Positions 51,499-60,756 of a stretch of 64,000 nucleotides of DNA are shown here, in pieces (positions within the stretch are counted from its first letter, which is position 1; every line of letters starts with the position of its first letter). The translations under genes and the position numbers were made by a program. The notes below the pieces were generated by a model. The model was not told the DNA's origin. It searched no databases and saw only the letters and a list, made by a program, of their open reading frames with translations. The DNA comes from Pseudoalteromonas luteoviolacea (GTDB lineage: Bacteria > Pseudomonadota > Gammaproteobacteria > Enterobacterales > Alteromonadaceae). The stretch is taken from the NCBI RefSeq assembly GCF_001750165.1, contig NZ_CP015411.1, positions 3,696,501-3,760,500 on the forward strand, given 5' to 3'.

Positions 51499-52023
51499 AT
51501 GAAACAAAGCAATCTTTCCATGTTAGGGTTTTCACTATTTGAGTTTATTATAACACTTTCAATCTGCGCTATTGTGGCCACACTGACCATTCCCTCAATG
51601 AGGGAAATCTACACTGCAAATAGACCCAAACATGCTCTGATGCACTTAGATAGACTCATCAGTTATGCCAGGCTTAAAGCCGTTTACTCAGGTGAACGTA
51701 TTACGTTATGCCCACTTATTGCTAATTGCTGCGTCCGAGATTATTGGCACAAAGAATTGACATTATTTATTGATAGGGGGCATTTAAAATGTTTAAACAC
51801 CCACGACACTATTCTGACTGTGAGTCAAAAAATAAACTCACTTGACGAGCTGACCTATCAAAGAAATGCGTTGACCTTTTTACATACCGGCACACTTTGG
51901 GGCCTGGGAAACGGAACTTTCACATACTGTGTAAAACGTAAAGATGGCCGAAAATTTGGTAAGTCACTGTCAATTAGTACCACAGGGAGAACACGGCTCA
52001 AAGATACAACAAGATGTGACTAA
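51499..52023 (+). CDS. FimT/GspH-type minor pseudopilin (second copy)
   Basis: Protein of 174 residues, prepilin site LGFSLFEFIITL with cleavage between Gly and Phe and Glu at +5. The C-terminal domain resembles the first copy only in its overall pattern (RLISYARLKAVYSGERITLCP), so the two are diverged paralogues. It has an unusually Cys-rich stretch (LIANCCVRDYW). AAGGACTGGGG precedes the ATG. It ends 3 bases from convergent pilE with no visible terminator. Confidence 0.82.
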   Translation: MKQSNLSMLGFSLFEFIITLSICAIVATLTIPSMREIYTANRPKHALMHLDRLISYARLKAVYSGERITLCPLIANCCVRDYWHKELTLFIDRGHLKCLNTHDTILTVSQKINSLDELTYQRNALTFLHTGTLWGLGNGTFTYCVKRKDGRKFGKSLSISTTGRTRLKDTTRCD

Positions 52024-52026
52024 CTA

Positions 52027-52443
52027 CTAACGTTCCCAACAGTGATCAGCTGTCGCAGTACCTGTTACTGTTTTTATACCCAAATTGTTCACTGATAAGG
52101 TTGTGCATTCTAAGTCTCCCTTCACAGGGCCATTTGCAGCAGTCGCTGTCAGTGTATAACCGCCATTGCTTAAGGCAACAGTGATATTGAAGTATCCATT
52201 TTCACTTGTAGACGGCACGCCAATATCACTTAAGTTACTGGTATACTGACGGTTATCTACAAAATATTGTTCTTGTTTATTAGCGGCATCAAGCAAAATA
52301 GTCATTGCATCCGCTCTGGCACCACGTTTGATATAGCTCGAATAGTTTGGGTAAGCAAGGGATGCAAGCACCCCTACAATAGCAACCACAATCACTAATT
52401 CGATTAATGAAAACCCAACGACTGTACGAATTTTATTTTTCAT
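52027..52443 (-). CDS. pilE: PilE-like minor type IV pilin
   Basis: Pilin of 138 residues. MKNKIRTVVGFSLIELV shows cleavage after Gly9, N-methylatable Phe and Glu5, then the usual N-terminal helix ending ANYSSYIKRGARADA-like. A C-terminal disulfide is likely between the Cys in LECTT and the Cys in DHCWER. GAGG lies 6 bases before ATG 52443, inside the end of the pilY1 frame, so it is translated from the same transcript. By position and size it is a minor PilE, not the major pilin. Confidence 0.88.
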   Translation of the reverse strand: MKNKIRTVVGFSLIELVIVVAIVGVLASLAYPNYSSYIKRGARADAMTILLDAANKQEQYFVDNRQYTSNLSDIGVPSTSENGYFNITVALSNGGYTLTATAANGPVKGDLECTTLSVNNLGIKTVTGTATADHCWER

Positions 52444-55400
52444 CATTATCCTCTTTTTTGTAAATATACAGCTGTCTCGTTTCATAAGTTATTGTCAATG
52501 GTGAAACGCCTGGAACATTTGCAGAACCGTCCGGGTTTTTATACACATTGGGTGGCTCAAGCTTTTGCGGATCAATCCCATCGGCAGGATTACCGCCAAA
52601 CATCTCATCTACAGCGTCTTCTTTAATCACTGTCGGACTAATAATCTTCGCTTTTACCGTCTTTTTCTTAGTAATTGGATCTTCATATACATCGTAATGT
52701 GTACGTGGTGTATCAGGTAATGTCGCGGTGGTACGATAACGACGTTTTTGGAAAACTTGCATGCCATAATGTAAGTGTACAATGTATAAGTAGCCGGTCC
52801 CTTCTCCAATCGCACACTGGTTTTCTGAGACGGTTGTCGGTGAGAAAGACGTAAAATACGCTAATCCACCAATCGCTGTCGCTGCAGATAAAGATTTTTC
52901 GCCAGATTCCAGCTTAATCTTCCACCCTTTTGCTTGCCCCAATTCAGCTTCTTTATCCGTAAAATCTTCATAGCTGTCTAAATTCGCTTTGAACGGATCG
53001 TTTGTTACATTAAATAAATTACTTGCCCGAATCACGCTTGGCGTATTTTGAGAGGTAAAGGTTTGCGTTTTAGTATTTTCATCCCGTACCATGAACAAGA
53101 AGTTTTTAACATGGGTTGAAGTTGGCTTAGCGCGATTACCGCTACCAATCAAAATACCCTCGTAGGGAACATCTCTTCTAACCTTGGTTGGCTTGCCATC
53201 GATTATCTCAACCGTCACCTTACTAAAGTAAGTCCTCGCTATCATTGGGCGATAGAAAAATCGTCTTTTCGCATTATCATTTCCACCACTCAAATTTGCT
53301 AACATAAAGTGGGACCAAGGCGCATCTTTATCATTTGGTGAGCTACTGGGTAAATCTATACGCCAAAGACCGCCTCCGGTATCTGCTGCATAAATTCTAT
53401 CTACATAACCATCGTAATCAGAATCTAATACACTGACATCAGCGGCAATGCTATGTTTACCTTTAAAGCCAGTATCAGGTGTTAAAGTCCAGACAGGTTT
53501 ACCACTTTCCAAATCAACAATGTAAATCCCTCTTCCCTTATTGTCATTTGAGAATAAGGCATTGTCTTTGTTGGTATCATAGCCGGCACCAAATATGAGC
53601 ACAGGTTTATCAGGTTGTGCTGTGATAAAAGAAACAACTGGTTTTGACCATGTCTGACCTAACTCTGTAAAGTCACCTACTCCACCTTGAATTGGGCCAC
53701 CCCATAGCATTCTAGGCTGATCTGGCGATGTAATATCAAAGGCAAAGTACTCATTTCCACCTCTACGCATCCCCGCTATTAACCAGACTTTTTCACCCGA
53801 GTCGACAACGCCACTATCATTTTTATCCCAAAAATAAACTGTGATCGGCCCATCCATACCATATAATTTGGTGTCCTGTCTGCGATCTCTCAGCGGCTTT
53901 AAAATATCAAGTAGTGAATTAGGAATAAACGCCCAACTTTCTTCGACCGTATCCCCCTTATCTTTGAACATATGTAAAAAGCCAGCATTGGTACCCACAA
54001 TCACTCTCAAGTCATTGCTACCATAATCAATCGTAACCGGTCTTGAGTGAAGAGGATCGCCGAATATATCTTTGCGCCTCTCGCCAGTATTTCGGTTACC
54101 ATTTTGGTCATCAACATCCTGGCCCCTTGCCCACAACATAGTTTTTTCTACTTCTGCGGTTGAAGTACCAAATTTAGCCGCCAAGTTAACCAATGAGCCT
54201 TGATGCGCAGTGAGTGCGGTTGAATAGTCAAAGTTGTATAAAGTACCTTTACCAAAGTCAGAAAATAGTCGGCGAGTCGTCTGTCGCTGCGTGAGTTGAT
54301 AGTTGATCCCTCCCTCCAAAACAACATTACCATCCTTGCTGCCAGGGGCGGACCAAAAAGTCGTCACTGATTTATCAATTTGACCTTGATCATTGATTGC
54401 ATTAGATGTGCTGCTTGAGCCATGTACTATACCACCTGTGACTTTTAACTTTTTAAGGTTTCCCGCCCAACGCGTATGTGTCTCTGGATAAAACATAGTA
54501 AAGTAAACGGAGTCACCACTGCGGCTTAAATCCGAGCTACTTGTTGACACCGACGGAGAAGAAAAGCTATCACTTTGCTCTCGTATTTTAGAAATAGTTA
54601 ATTTAAGTGCCTCTGAGAGCTGAGAAGCGGTATTAGCATGAAGGTAAGCACCACCACCATCTACCTCACCGGTTTGTTTCAATAGTGCTTTACCCGAATT
54701 AGACATCCCAGTACCAAAGCCGATGGTATATACACGTGCAAAATCTTGTTTATCTGCGGTTGTGGGGTACAAATCCACTTGGGTGTCCGCAGTGCCCCGC
54801 ATCAGTTTTGCCAATGAATTTAGGTAACTATTCGATACAGTCGTAGGGTATGAACCAAATTTACTGAGGTATTCATTGGCAATCGCAGAGTTTTTGCCGG
54901 TGTCACTTGTTGGATCACCATCTGTCATCAATATAATGTTGGTCGATGTGTCGCAGCGTTCAGGATCGCCAGCCACAGGTGCAAAAGGTGACTTGTAACG
55001 CCCACTAGACTCAATGGTTTTATCACGATTGTTGCCGCCGTTATAACCATAATCTATTGCCCTACCGGTCAAATATAAATAAGCCTCCCAAAGTGTTTCT
55101 GCAAGCGGAGTACTGCCACTTGCACGCAAGCTGTTTATTTTACTAATAACCACACTAGGATCTGAGCCAATGCCATTTAAAACATAACCACCAGAGCTGG
55201 AATACAAGCGCATTAAACCAAAGTCAAAGTCCGGATTATCGGTGACCAGAGACACCATTGCATCTTGCGCCACTTTCAAACGACTATCACCACAATTGAC
55301 TGAGCGGTAGCGTCCATTGATGTACTTGTAGCACGCTTTTGAAGTTTTTGAGGTGTCAAAACAATCTACGGAACGTAGTCGCCAATTCCTGTATTCATAG

Positions 55401-55576
55401 CACCTTCTCCCATCATTGACATCCCAGGCCATACTGCCAGAAGTATCAAAGATCACAATCACGCGGGACTTTTCGGAGCCACTTACATCGTGTTTAACGT
55501 AGAGCTCGATGTCCTCGGCATACACTGCGCTGCTCATTAGCAGACAGAACAATAGTAGTCGTTTAAAATACATCAT
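52433..55576 (-). CDS. pilY1: PilY1-type pilus tip adhesin with VWA and calcium-binding propeller
   Basis: Protein of 1047 residues. Signal peptide (1-20), a von Willebrand A domain (about 35-330) with the metal-site motif DTSGSM at 44-49, then a C-terminal PilY1 propeller (about 480-950) with DIFGDPLHSRPV. Two calcium-binding-like loops are visible: DKNDSGVVDSGE (about 578-592) and DSDYDGYVD (about 715). Such proteins cap the pilus, sense surfaces and act in adhesion and twitching. The ATG overlaps the pilX stop (ATGA). Confidence 0.93.
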   Translation of the reverse strand: MMYFKRLLLFCLLMSSAVYAEDIELYVKHDVSGSEKSRVIVIFDTSGSMAWDVNDGRRCYEYRNWRLRSVDCFDTSKTSKACYKYINGRYRSVNCGDSRLKVAQDAMVSLVTDNPDFDFGLMRLYSSSGGYVLNGIGSDPSVVISKINSLRASGSTPLAETLWEAYLYLTGRAIDYGYNGGNNRDKTIESSGRYKSPFAPVAGDPERCDTSTNIILMTDGDPTSDTGKNSAIANEYLSKFGSYPTTVSNSYLNSLAKLMRGTADTQVDLYPTTADKQDFARVYTIGFGTGMSNSGKALLKQTGEVDGGGAYLHANTASQLSEALKLTISKIREQSDSFSSPSVSTSSSDLSRSGDSVYFTMFYPETHTRWAGNLKKLKVTGGIVHGSSSTSNAINDQGQIDKSVTTFWSAPGSKDGNVVLEGGINYQLTQRQTTRRLFSDFGKGTLYNFDYSTALTAHQGSLVNLAAKFGTSTAEVEKTMLWARGQDVDDQNGNRNTGERRKDIFGDPLHSRPVTIDYGSNDLRVIVGTNAGFLHMFKDKGDTVEESWAFIPNSLLDILKPLRDRRQDTKLYGMDGPITVYFWDKNDSGVVDSGEKVWLIAGMRRGGNEYFAFDITSPDQPRMLWGGPIQGGVGDFTELGQTWSKPVVSFITAQPDKPVLIFGAGYDTNKDNALFSNDNKGRGIYIVDLESGKPVWTLTPDTGFKGKHSIAADVSVLDSDYDGYVDRIYAADTGGGLWRIDLPSSSPNDKDAPWSHFMLANLSGGNDNAKRRFFYRPMIARTYFSKVTVEIIDGKPTKVRRDVPYEGILIGSGNRAKPTSTHVKNFLFMVRDENTKTQTFTSQNTPSVIRASNLFNVTNDPFKANLDSYEDFTDKEAELGQAKGWKIKLESGEKSLSAATAIGGLAYFTSFSPTTVSENQCAIGEGTGYLYIVHLHYGMQVFQKRRYRTTATLPDTPRTHYDVYEDPITKKKTVKAKIISPTVIKEDAVDEMFGGNPADGIDPQKLEPPNVYKNPDGSANVPGVSPLTITYETRQLYIYKKEDNDEK

Positions 55577-56064
55577 TGATTTGCCTTAACATCTTGAATT
55601 TCTTGACCAATACCAATAACCACTGTCACTTTATGACGACCTTGATCACCATACTCTACAGAGCTAGTCAGCTCAGTCATGTTACAGACAACCCCCTCGG
55701 TATACCCATATACCCGAGGGCATGGCACTTCTAACTGTCCTTTGTTTAAATTTCTTAACTCATAATCCACAGGACTTTCTTGGCTTTCATTATCAAACTT
55801 ATGAACACCATTATCATTTGCATCAATTTTGCCATTGGTTAAGTGAAACTTGCTTGCTCCGAACAATTGCTTTTGTTCTTTTACCAGCCGCTGGACCTCA
55901 CCCATAAGATAAGCTTCAGCTGTTTCTCGCTCTTGAGCTGCGTTCGTTATCTTGATATCCAAAGTACTGCTGCTCATCAAGGTAACCGCAATACTCGTCA
56001 CAGCTACGATAAGTACCATTGATACAATTAATACCATTCCCTGCTGTTTTGCCTGACCTACCAT
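55573..56064 (-). CDS. pilX: Minor pilin PilX
   Basis: Protein of 163 residues. QQGMVLIVSMVLIVAVTSIAV is a PilX-type N-terminus with Val where most pilins have Glu5, as is often the case for PilX. The rest is polar. The start overlaps the pilW end by 7 bases and the stop overlaps the pilY1 start. Confidence 0.87.
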   Translation of the reverse strand: MVGQAKQQGMVLIVSMVLIVAVTSIAVTLMSSSTLDIKITNAAQERETAEAYLMGEVQRLVKEQKQLFGASKFHLTNGKIDANDNGVHKFDNESQESPVDYELRNLNKGQLEVPCPRVYGYTEGVVCNMTELTSSVEYGDQGRHKVTVVIGIGQEIQDVKANQ

Positions 56065-57035
56065 GCTGACGACCCCATGTTATAAAGCTGCACTGTTGTA
56101 GAAAATACAGTTCTACGATAACTGTCAGAAAATGAATGAACGACTTTGTCGGTATCATTACCCAACGTATATGTTTGGTTATTTAATTTGATACCGGGAT
56201 CAGGCTCTAATGACCTAACTAATACAATAACTTGGACAGTGAGTACGCCTTCAGACCTTTCCCAGTCTGCCGCTGTCATTTTCTTCACACTACGATAGCT
56301 ATCAACCCGGCTATCACCATCGATATCGATACCAAATAAAAATCGTATATCCTCAACCCCTTCAATAACGGTCTCCGTCGTCATTTGCCCGTTGACGGTC
56401 AATCTCTTTCTCATCAAAACTGGGATCGAAAGTTGGTTGCTATCAATGGTGATTTGTTGATCAGCGATATAGTAAGCATGATGACTGTATGGCCACAATG
56501 TTGAGTTTACATTTGGCAAAGCCACAACGTTAGGGCCTGCAATAAATTCGGCTTGCTCCTGCTGAGCGATAAAATAGTACTTATTTGCGTTCACTGCACC
56601 GACGGCTATTTGCTCCCCTTCTAGGAACTTCAACTGTAAAACCTCGGTGTTCTTTTTTGCGCCAGTGATACACCCTAGAGCATTACCATTAGTAGTAAAG
56701 TCGGCATAAATTGGACGAAAGTTGGTTGGTGTGACATCTGGGAAGCTGCCATTATTCAAGCCGCCAAAGCAATCGCCAACAGGGTTTGCAGGGCCCGCTG
56801 AATTATTACTGCTAAAACTCTTATCGTAAAAAGTCCCCCAAAACCCTATTTGCTCCAAATCTCTGCGCAGCAAGGTTAATGACAAACGGCCAATTTCTTG
56901 AAGCTCACCTATGGCCATGGTGTCTTTTGTCGTCACACGCATACTGACATATGTAGCAACAACACCACCTAGCAAAATCGCGCCAATAAATAAGGAGATT
57001 AATATTTCAATTAGAGTAAACCCACGCTGGCGCAT
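56058..57035 (-). CDS. pilW: Minor pilin PilW
   Basis: Protein of 325 residues. MRQRGFTLIEILISLFIGAI: cleavage after Gly5, Glu5 kept, typical PilW size. A C-terminal DIDGDSRVDSYR segment looks like a calcium loop. It forms the priming complex with PilV, PilX, PilE and PilY1. 2 bases after pilV. Confidence 0.9.
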   Translation of the reverse strand: MRQRGFTLIEILISLFIGAILLGGVVATYVSMRVTTKDTMAIGELQEIGRLSLTLLRRDLEQIGFWGTFYDKSFSSNNSAGPANPVGDCFGGLNNGSFPDVTPTNFRPIYADFTTNGNALGCITGAKKNTEVLQLKFLEGEQIAVGAVNANKYYFIAQQEQAEFIAGPNVVALPNVNSTLWPYSHHAYYIADQQITIDSNQLSIPVLMRKRLTVNGQMTTETVIEGVEDIRFLFGIDIDGDSRVDSYRSVKKMTAADWERSEGVLTVQVIVLVRSLEPDPGIKLNNQTYTLGNDTDKVVHSFSDSYRRTVFSTTVQLYNMGSSAW

Positions 57036-57037
57036 CG

Positions 57038-57589
57038 TTAACTCCTCACCAGTACAAAACTTGATAAAGACACGAGTCTTCTGTAATCATCTTTTGTACC
57101 ACAGTTAATATTTGACGTAGCGTTATTGGCTTTTATTGCTTGCCTGCCAACCCAGGTAACGGTGACCGTAACCTCAAATCCATCACCATCTCTAACAGGG
57201 GTAATACACACTGTTGTATCATCTAATGAACCAGTATTCTCTTTGGCTCTAATCGCTTGCTTCCATTGCTCTTTATCCAAATTAGCAATCGCTTGATTAT
57301 TACAAAAGCTCGAAAAACACGTCGTATCAGTATTTAATTGAGTTTGGCTTGTGAACGACCCACCATATAAATCTATCATCGCAGGCGTGTCGTTAGATCG
57401 AATACGTTGAATGATGTCTCCAGCAAGTGCAACGGCTGCAGCCCGCTGCATTGAGTCAAAGCTTGCTTGTTTTGCTTTAGCTTGCAAAGCAACCGCACCA
57501 AGAAGTCCAAAGCTCAGCACCATAAAGGCGACGACCACCTCTAATAAAGTGAACCCCATCTGGACTTTTTTTGGAAACAAATTACCCAT
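57038..57589 (-). CDS. pilV: Minor pilin PilV
   Basis: Protein of 183 residues. KVQMGFTLLEVVVAFMVLSFG is the type III signal with Glu5. The domain after the helix contains ALAGDIIQRIRSND, a PilV-like segment. First gene of the pilV-W-X-Y1-E operon; ATG 57589. No strong promoter was recognised in the 98 bases to algR. Confidence 0.9.
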   Translation of the reverse strand: MGNLFPKKVQMGFTLLEVVVAFMVLSFGLLGAVALQAKAKQASFDSMQRAAAVALAGDIIQRIRSNDTPAMIDLYGGSFTSQTQLNTDTTCFSSFCNNQAIANLDKEQWKQAIRAKENTGSLDDTTVCITPVRDGDGFEVTVTVTWVGRQAIKANNATSNINCGTKDDYRRLVSLSSFVLVRS

Positions 57590-57687
57590 GAAAAAAACTC
57601 AATGTATACTCTAATCTACATCTTATCGCTTTTTTTGTGTAACCAAATAGTCAAATGACTAAACGGTCAATCAATGTGGGTCAGTGG

Positions 57688-58362
57688 TTAAAACACAGAT
57701 TTGAGACTTGCATATGCACGCCGACTAACTGAAACAGGTTCGTCTACACCGTCTAAAACAACCTTATGGGTACCTTCATAACTTTCCAAACTTACAATAC
57801 TGGCTTTTTTCACGATTGTATTTCTGTGCACTTGCACAAAATGGGACGGGAAGTCAGCCAATAGCTTCTTAAGGGGAGTATCTATCAAGGCATCCCCTCC
57901 TTCGAAGTAGATATGTGTATACCTATCATCCGTTTGAGCAATTAAAATATCAGGGACATTGACCCACCTAATGTCGTGTCCAACTTGATACTGAAGTTTA
58001 GCTAATGTGTCAGGAAAAAGATGATTCATCAGTTCAGATATTTGCGTATTATCAACAGGCTTCACTAAATAACCAGATGCGTAAATTTGATATGCCTTTA
58101 GTGCATGTTCAGGGTACGCAGTCACGTAGATAAGTTTGATGTTAACATCACTATCCCGTAGCTTTTTACCAAGTTCAATGCCATCCATCCCCGGCATTGA
58201 AATATCCAAAAAAACGAGTTCTGGTCGAAGGGACTCAACCAGTTTTAATGCACTTTCACCATCTTGAGCCTCTCCAACGCACTCCAATAGCTCAAACTCT
58301 TTTAGTAACCGCTGAATACGTCGACGGGCAATCGGTTCATCATCTACTACCAGATATTTCAT
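57688..58362 (-). CDS. LytTR-family response regulator (AlgR type)
   Basis: Protein of 224 residues. Receiver with VVDDEP, phospho-acceptor Asp53 in VFLDISMPG and YLVKPVD. LytTR DNA-binding domain at about 125-224, with VQVHRNTIVKKA and SLESYEGTHKVVLDG. AlgR of Pseudomonas activates fimU-pilVWXY1Y2E. Here the gene directly precedes pilV on the same strand. It overlaps the kinase gene by 23 bases. Confidence 0.92.
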   Translation of the reverse strand: MKYLVVDDEPIARRRIQRLLKEFELLECVGEAQDGESALKLVESLRPELVFLDISMPGMDGIELGKKLRDSDVNIKLIYVTAYPEHALKAYQIYASGYLVKPVDNTQISELMNHLFPDTLAKLQYQVGHDIRWVNVPDILIAQTDDRYTHIYFEGGDALIDTPLKKLLADFPSHFVQVHRNTIVKKASIVSLESYEGTHKVVLDGVDEPVSVSRRAYASLKSVF

Positions 58363-59383
58363 TCAAAGCTCCTAGCGGCAACATCAATGTTAGGAAGAAT
58401 CTACCACTTTTTTGCGATGTCTTCAAAGACGCTTTATCGCCGTAGTAAATTACTAAACGACGTCGAATATTTGCCAAAGCGATACCCTGCCCAGAACGAG
58501 ACTTGGATCCTTGATTATATGGGTTGTCGACTTTAAGGATTAAGTTACCCTCAACACAACTCGCCTCAATGTTAATTCTCCCCCCTTTCAAGGCAGGTTC
58601 AATGCCATGAACCACCGCATTCTCAACCAATGGTTGTAAAATTAAAGCGGGCACTCGTATATTTAAATCGATATTATCGGTCGTCCAATCCACATGTAGG
58701 CGATGTTCAAACCGATACGTTTCTATCGCTAAATAACCTTTGGTCAACGAAAGTTCCTGACCTAAGCTATGAGTTTTTCCACTTGAGAAGGCTACCTGCA
58801 TCAATTTCGCCATCGTCAACGCCGCTTCTTCAGCATCATCAGGGTTCTCATGACACAGCTCCGCCAACGTATTCAAAGCATTATGTAAAAAATGAGGCCG
58901 AATTCTTGCTTGTAATGCTTCTAGCTCAGCATGAGCGGCGTGTGCAATCGTATTCAAATTATCAATGTAAATAGCCATAAAATGCATAAGTAAAATAACT
59001 ACAAAACCACATATGGCGTTATTATTGAAGACGAATGCCCAATCAATAGGATCTACAGGAGAAAACAGAGAATACTGAACTAATAAACTAGAAAAGATAC
59101 AGACAGACTGAAAGAAAATGAGTACAACAATCAACTCAGTTCTAAAAGCAAGCTCCTTACAGTACTTTACAACGAGCGCTATAAGTGCAAGCGTTACAAA
59201 CGCGTTGGCATGGGTAAACAGGCTCACTAAACCCAAACTCAGCCAAAAATCTTTACCACTGGATAGGGTATAAATAAAGGCGACTGCTTGCGAGGCAATA
59301 ATCATTGCAAGTATGCCTCGCTCGGAGAGCATCGCCTTAAATAAACCACGGTCAATCGAAGTCGAATTAACCCATGGAGTCAC
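58340..59383 (-). CDS. LytS/AlgZ(FimS)-type membrane histidine kinase
   Basis: Protein of 347 residues. Several membrane segments at the N-terminus (about 25-135), then a His_kinase domain with the phospho-acceptor His in RIRPHFLHNALN, the N-box LVENAVVHGIEP and the G-box GQGIALANIRRRL. The start is GTG 59383. It pairs with the adjoining LytTR regulator, corresponding to FimS/AlgZ-AlgR of Pseudomonas. It lies 4 bases after ispH. Confidence 0.9.
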   Translation of the reverse strand: MTPWVNSTSIDRGLFKAMLSERGILAMIIASQAVAFIYTLSSGKDFWLSLGLVSLFTHANAFVTLALIALVVKYCKELAFRTELIVVLIFFQSVCIFSSLLVQYSLFSPVDPIDWAFVFNNNAICGFVVILLMHFMAIYIDNLNTIAHAAHAELEALQARIRPHFLHNALNTLAELCHENPDDAEEAALTMAKLMQVAFSSGKTHSLGQELSLTKGYLAIETYRFEHRLHVDWTTDNIDLNIRVPALILQPLVENAVVHGIEPALKGGRINIEASCVEGNLILKVDNPYNQGSKSRSGQGIALANIRRRLVIYYGDKASLKTSQKSGRFFLTLMLPLGALNEISGSR

Positions 59384-59386
59384 GTG

Positions 59387-60316
59387 TTATCTCAGCTCAA
59401 CTGGTACTGCAAACACTACATTCTCTTCTTGGCCAGGGTTTTCTACAACCGTGTGACCACCGAGCTCTTTTAAGCGAGCAATAACCTGCTGAACAAGTAC
59501 TTCAGGTGCAGAAGCTCCAGCGGTGACGCCTACACGCTCAACATTTTCAAACCACTCTGCAGAGATGCTTTTTTCATCGTCAATTAAATGAGCGGACGTG
59601 CCCATTTTATCCGCAAGCTCACGCAGTCGATTTGAGTTAGAACTATTTTTAGCACCCACAACCAACAGCAAGTCGACTTTGTCGGCCAAGTCTCGGACAG
59701 CGTCTTGACGGTTTTGCGTAGCATAACAAATGTCATCTTTACGTGGGCCATGAATCTCAGGAAACTTCTCACGAAGTGCATCAATCACATCAGCTGTATC
59801 ATCAACAGACAACGTCGTTTGACTACAGTAAAACAGATTGCTTTCATCTTTCACCGCCAAAGACGCAACATCTTCAGGTGTTTCGACAAGATATATCCCA
59901 CCATTGGGGTTATCATACTGCCCCATCGTGCCTTCCACTTCAGGATGCCCATTGTGGCCGATTAAAATGCATTCAGTGCCTTTTCTGCTCGCTCTGGTTA
60001 CCTCCATATGTACTTTAGTAACCAACGGGCATGTTGCATCAAATACCTTTAATTCTCGTCGTTTAGCTTCCTGTCTCACTTGTTGTGACACACCATGAGC
60101 ACTAAATATAACAATGCTTTCGTCTGGAACTTGATGCAATTCCTCAACAAACACGGCGCCTCGGTCCCTTAGACCATTAACGACATATTTATTGTGTACC
60201 ACTTCATGACGCACATAAATTGGCTTTTCAAAGATATCTAATGCGCGTTCGACAATGCTTATCGCTCTATCAACACCAGCACAAAACCCACGTGGATTAG
60301 CTAACAAGATTTCCAT
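59387..60316 (-). CDS. ispH: 4-hydroxy-3-methylbut-2-enyl diphosphate reductase IspH
   Basis: Fe-S enzyme of 309 residues, last step of the MEP isoprenoid pathway. The three cluster cysteines are in PRGFCAGV (Cys12), FDATCPLV and DICYATQNRQ; NGHPEVEGT carries the catalytic Glu. ATG 60316 shares one base with the fkpB stop. Order ileS-lspA-fkpB-ispH is the common gammaproteobacterial operon. Confidence 0.97.
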   Translation of the reverse strand: MEILLANPRGFCAGVDRAISIVERALDIFEKPIYVRHEVVHNKYVVNGLRDRGAVFVEELHQVPDESIVIFSAHGVSQQVRQEAKRRELKVFDATCPLVTKVHMEVTRASRKGTECILIGHNGHPEVEGTMGQYDNPNGGIYLVETPEDVASLAVKDESNLFYCSQTTLSVDDTADVIDALREKFPEIHGPRKDDICYATQNRQDAVRDLADKVDLLLVVGAKNSSNSNRLRELADKMGTSAHLIDDEKSISAEWFENVERVGVTAGASAPEVLVQQVIARLKELGGHTVVENPGQEENVVFAVPVELR

Positions 60317-60756
60317 TAACTATGAACCTCTAAGATATCTACTTCAAACGTCACCACCTGACCTGCAAGGGGGTGGTTAAAGTCAACCGTAACAGAGTCT
60401 CCTGCCACTTCACGAATAAGCCCTGGTAATTCAGTGCCATCAGGCTGAGTGAAGGCAATAATACTGCCTACCTCTGCAGGTGTATCAGCACCAAACTTGG
60501 TACGATCTAAGTAATAGATATTATCCGGGTTTGGCATACCAAATGCGTCTTCTGGTTGTAATTTGAAGGTTTTATTATCGCCCTCTTTTAAACCCAACAA
60601 GCAGTTTTCAAAATTTTCGGTGAGGCTTCCATCTCCCATAAACAACTTAGCAGGCTTATTATCCACCTTTGTCGAGTCAGCAGCAGATCCGTCTTCCAGC
60701 TTAATAGAAAAATGAAACAGAACTTCTGATTTTGGGCCTATGACTTGTTCACTCAC
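60316..60756 (-). CDS. fkpB: FKBP-type prolyl isomerase FkpB (SlpA)
   Basis: Protein of 146 residues with an FKBP domain and inserted IF domain (VTVDFNHPLAGQVVTFEVDI) but no His-rich tail, which separates it from SlyD at 3.2 kb. ATG 60756 overlaps the lspA stop (ATGA), and the stop overlaps ispH by one base. Confidence 0.95.
   Translation of the reverse strand: MSEQVIGPKSEVLFHFSIKLEDGSAADSTKVDNKPAKLFMGDGSLTENFENCLLGLKEGDNKTFKLQPEDAFGMPNPDNIYYLDRTKFGADTPAEVGSIIAFTQPDGTELPGLIREVAGDSVTVDFNHPLAGQVVTFEVDILEVHS

Noticed and set aside
59705..60098. Overlapping plus-strand frames antisense to ispH
   Set aside because: Three short frames in different phases over a conserved gene without start signals.
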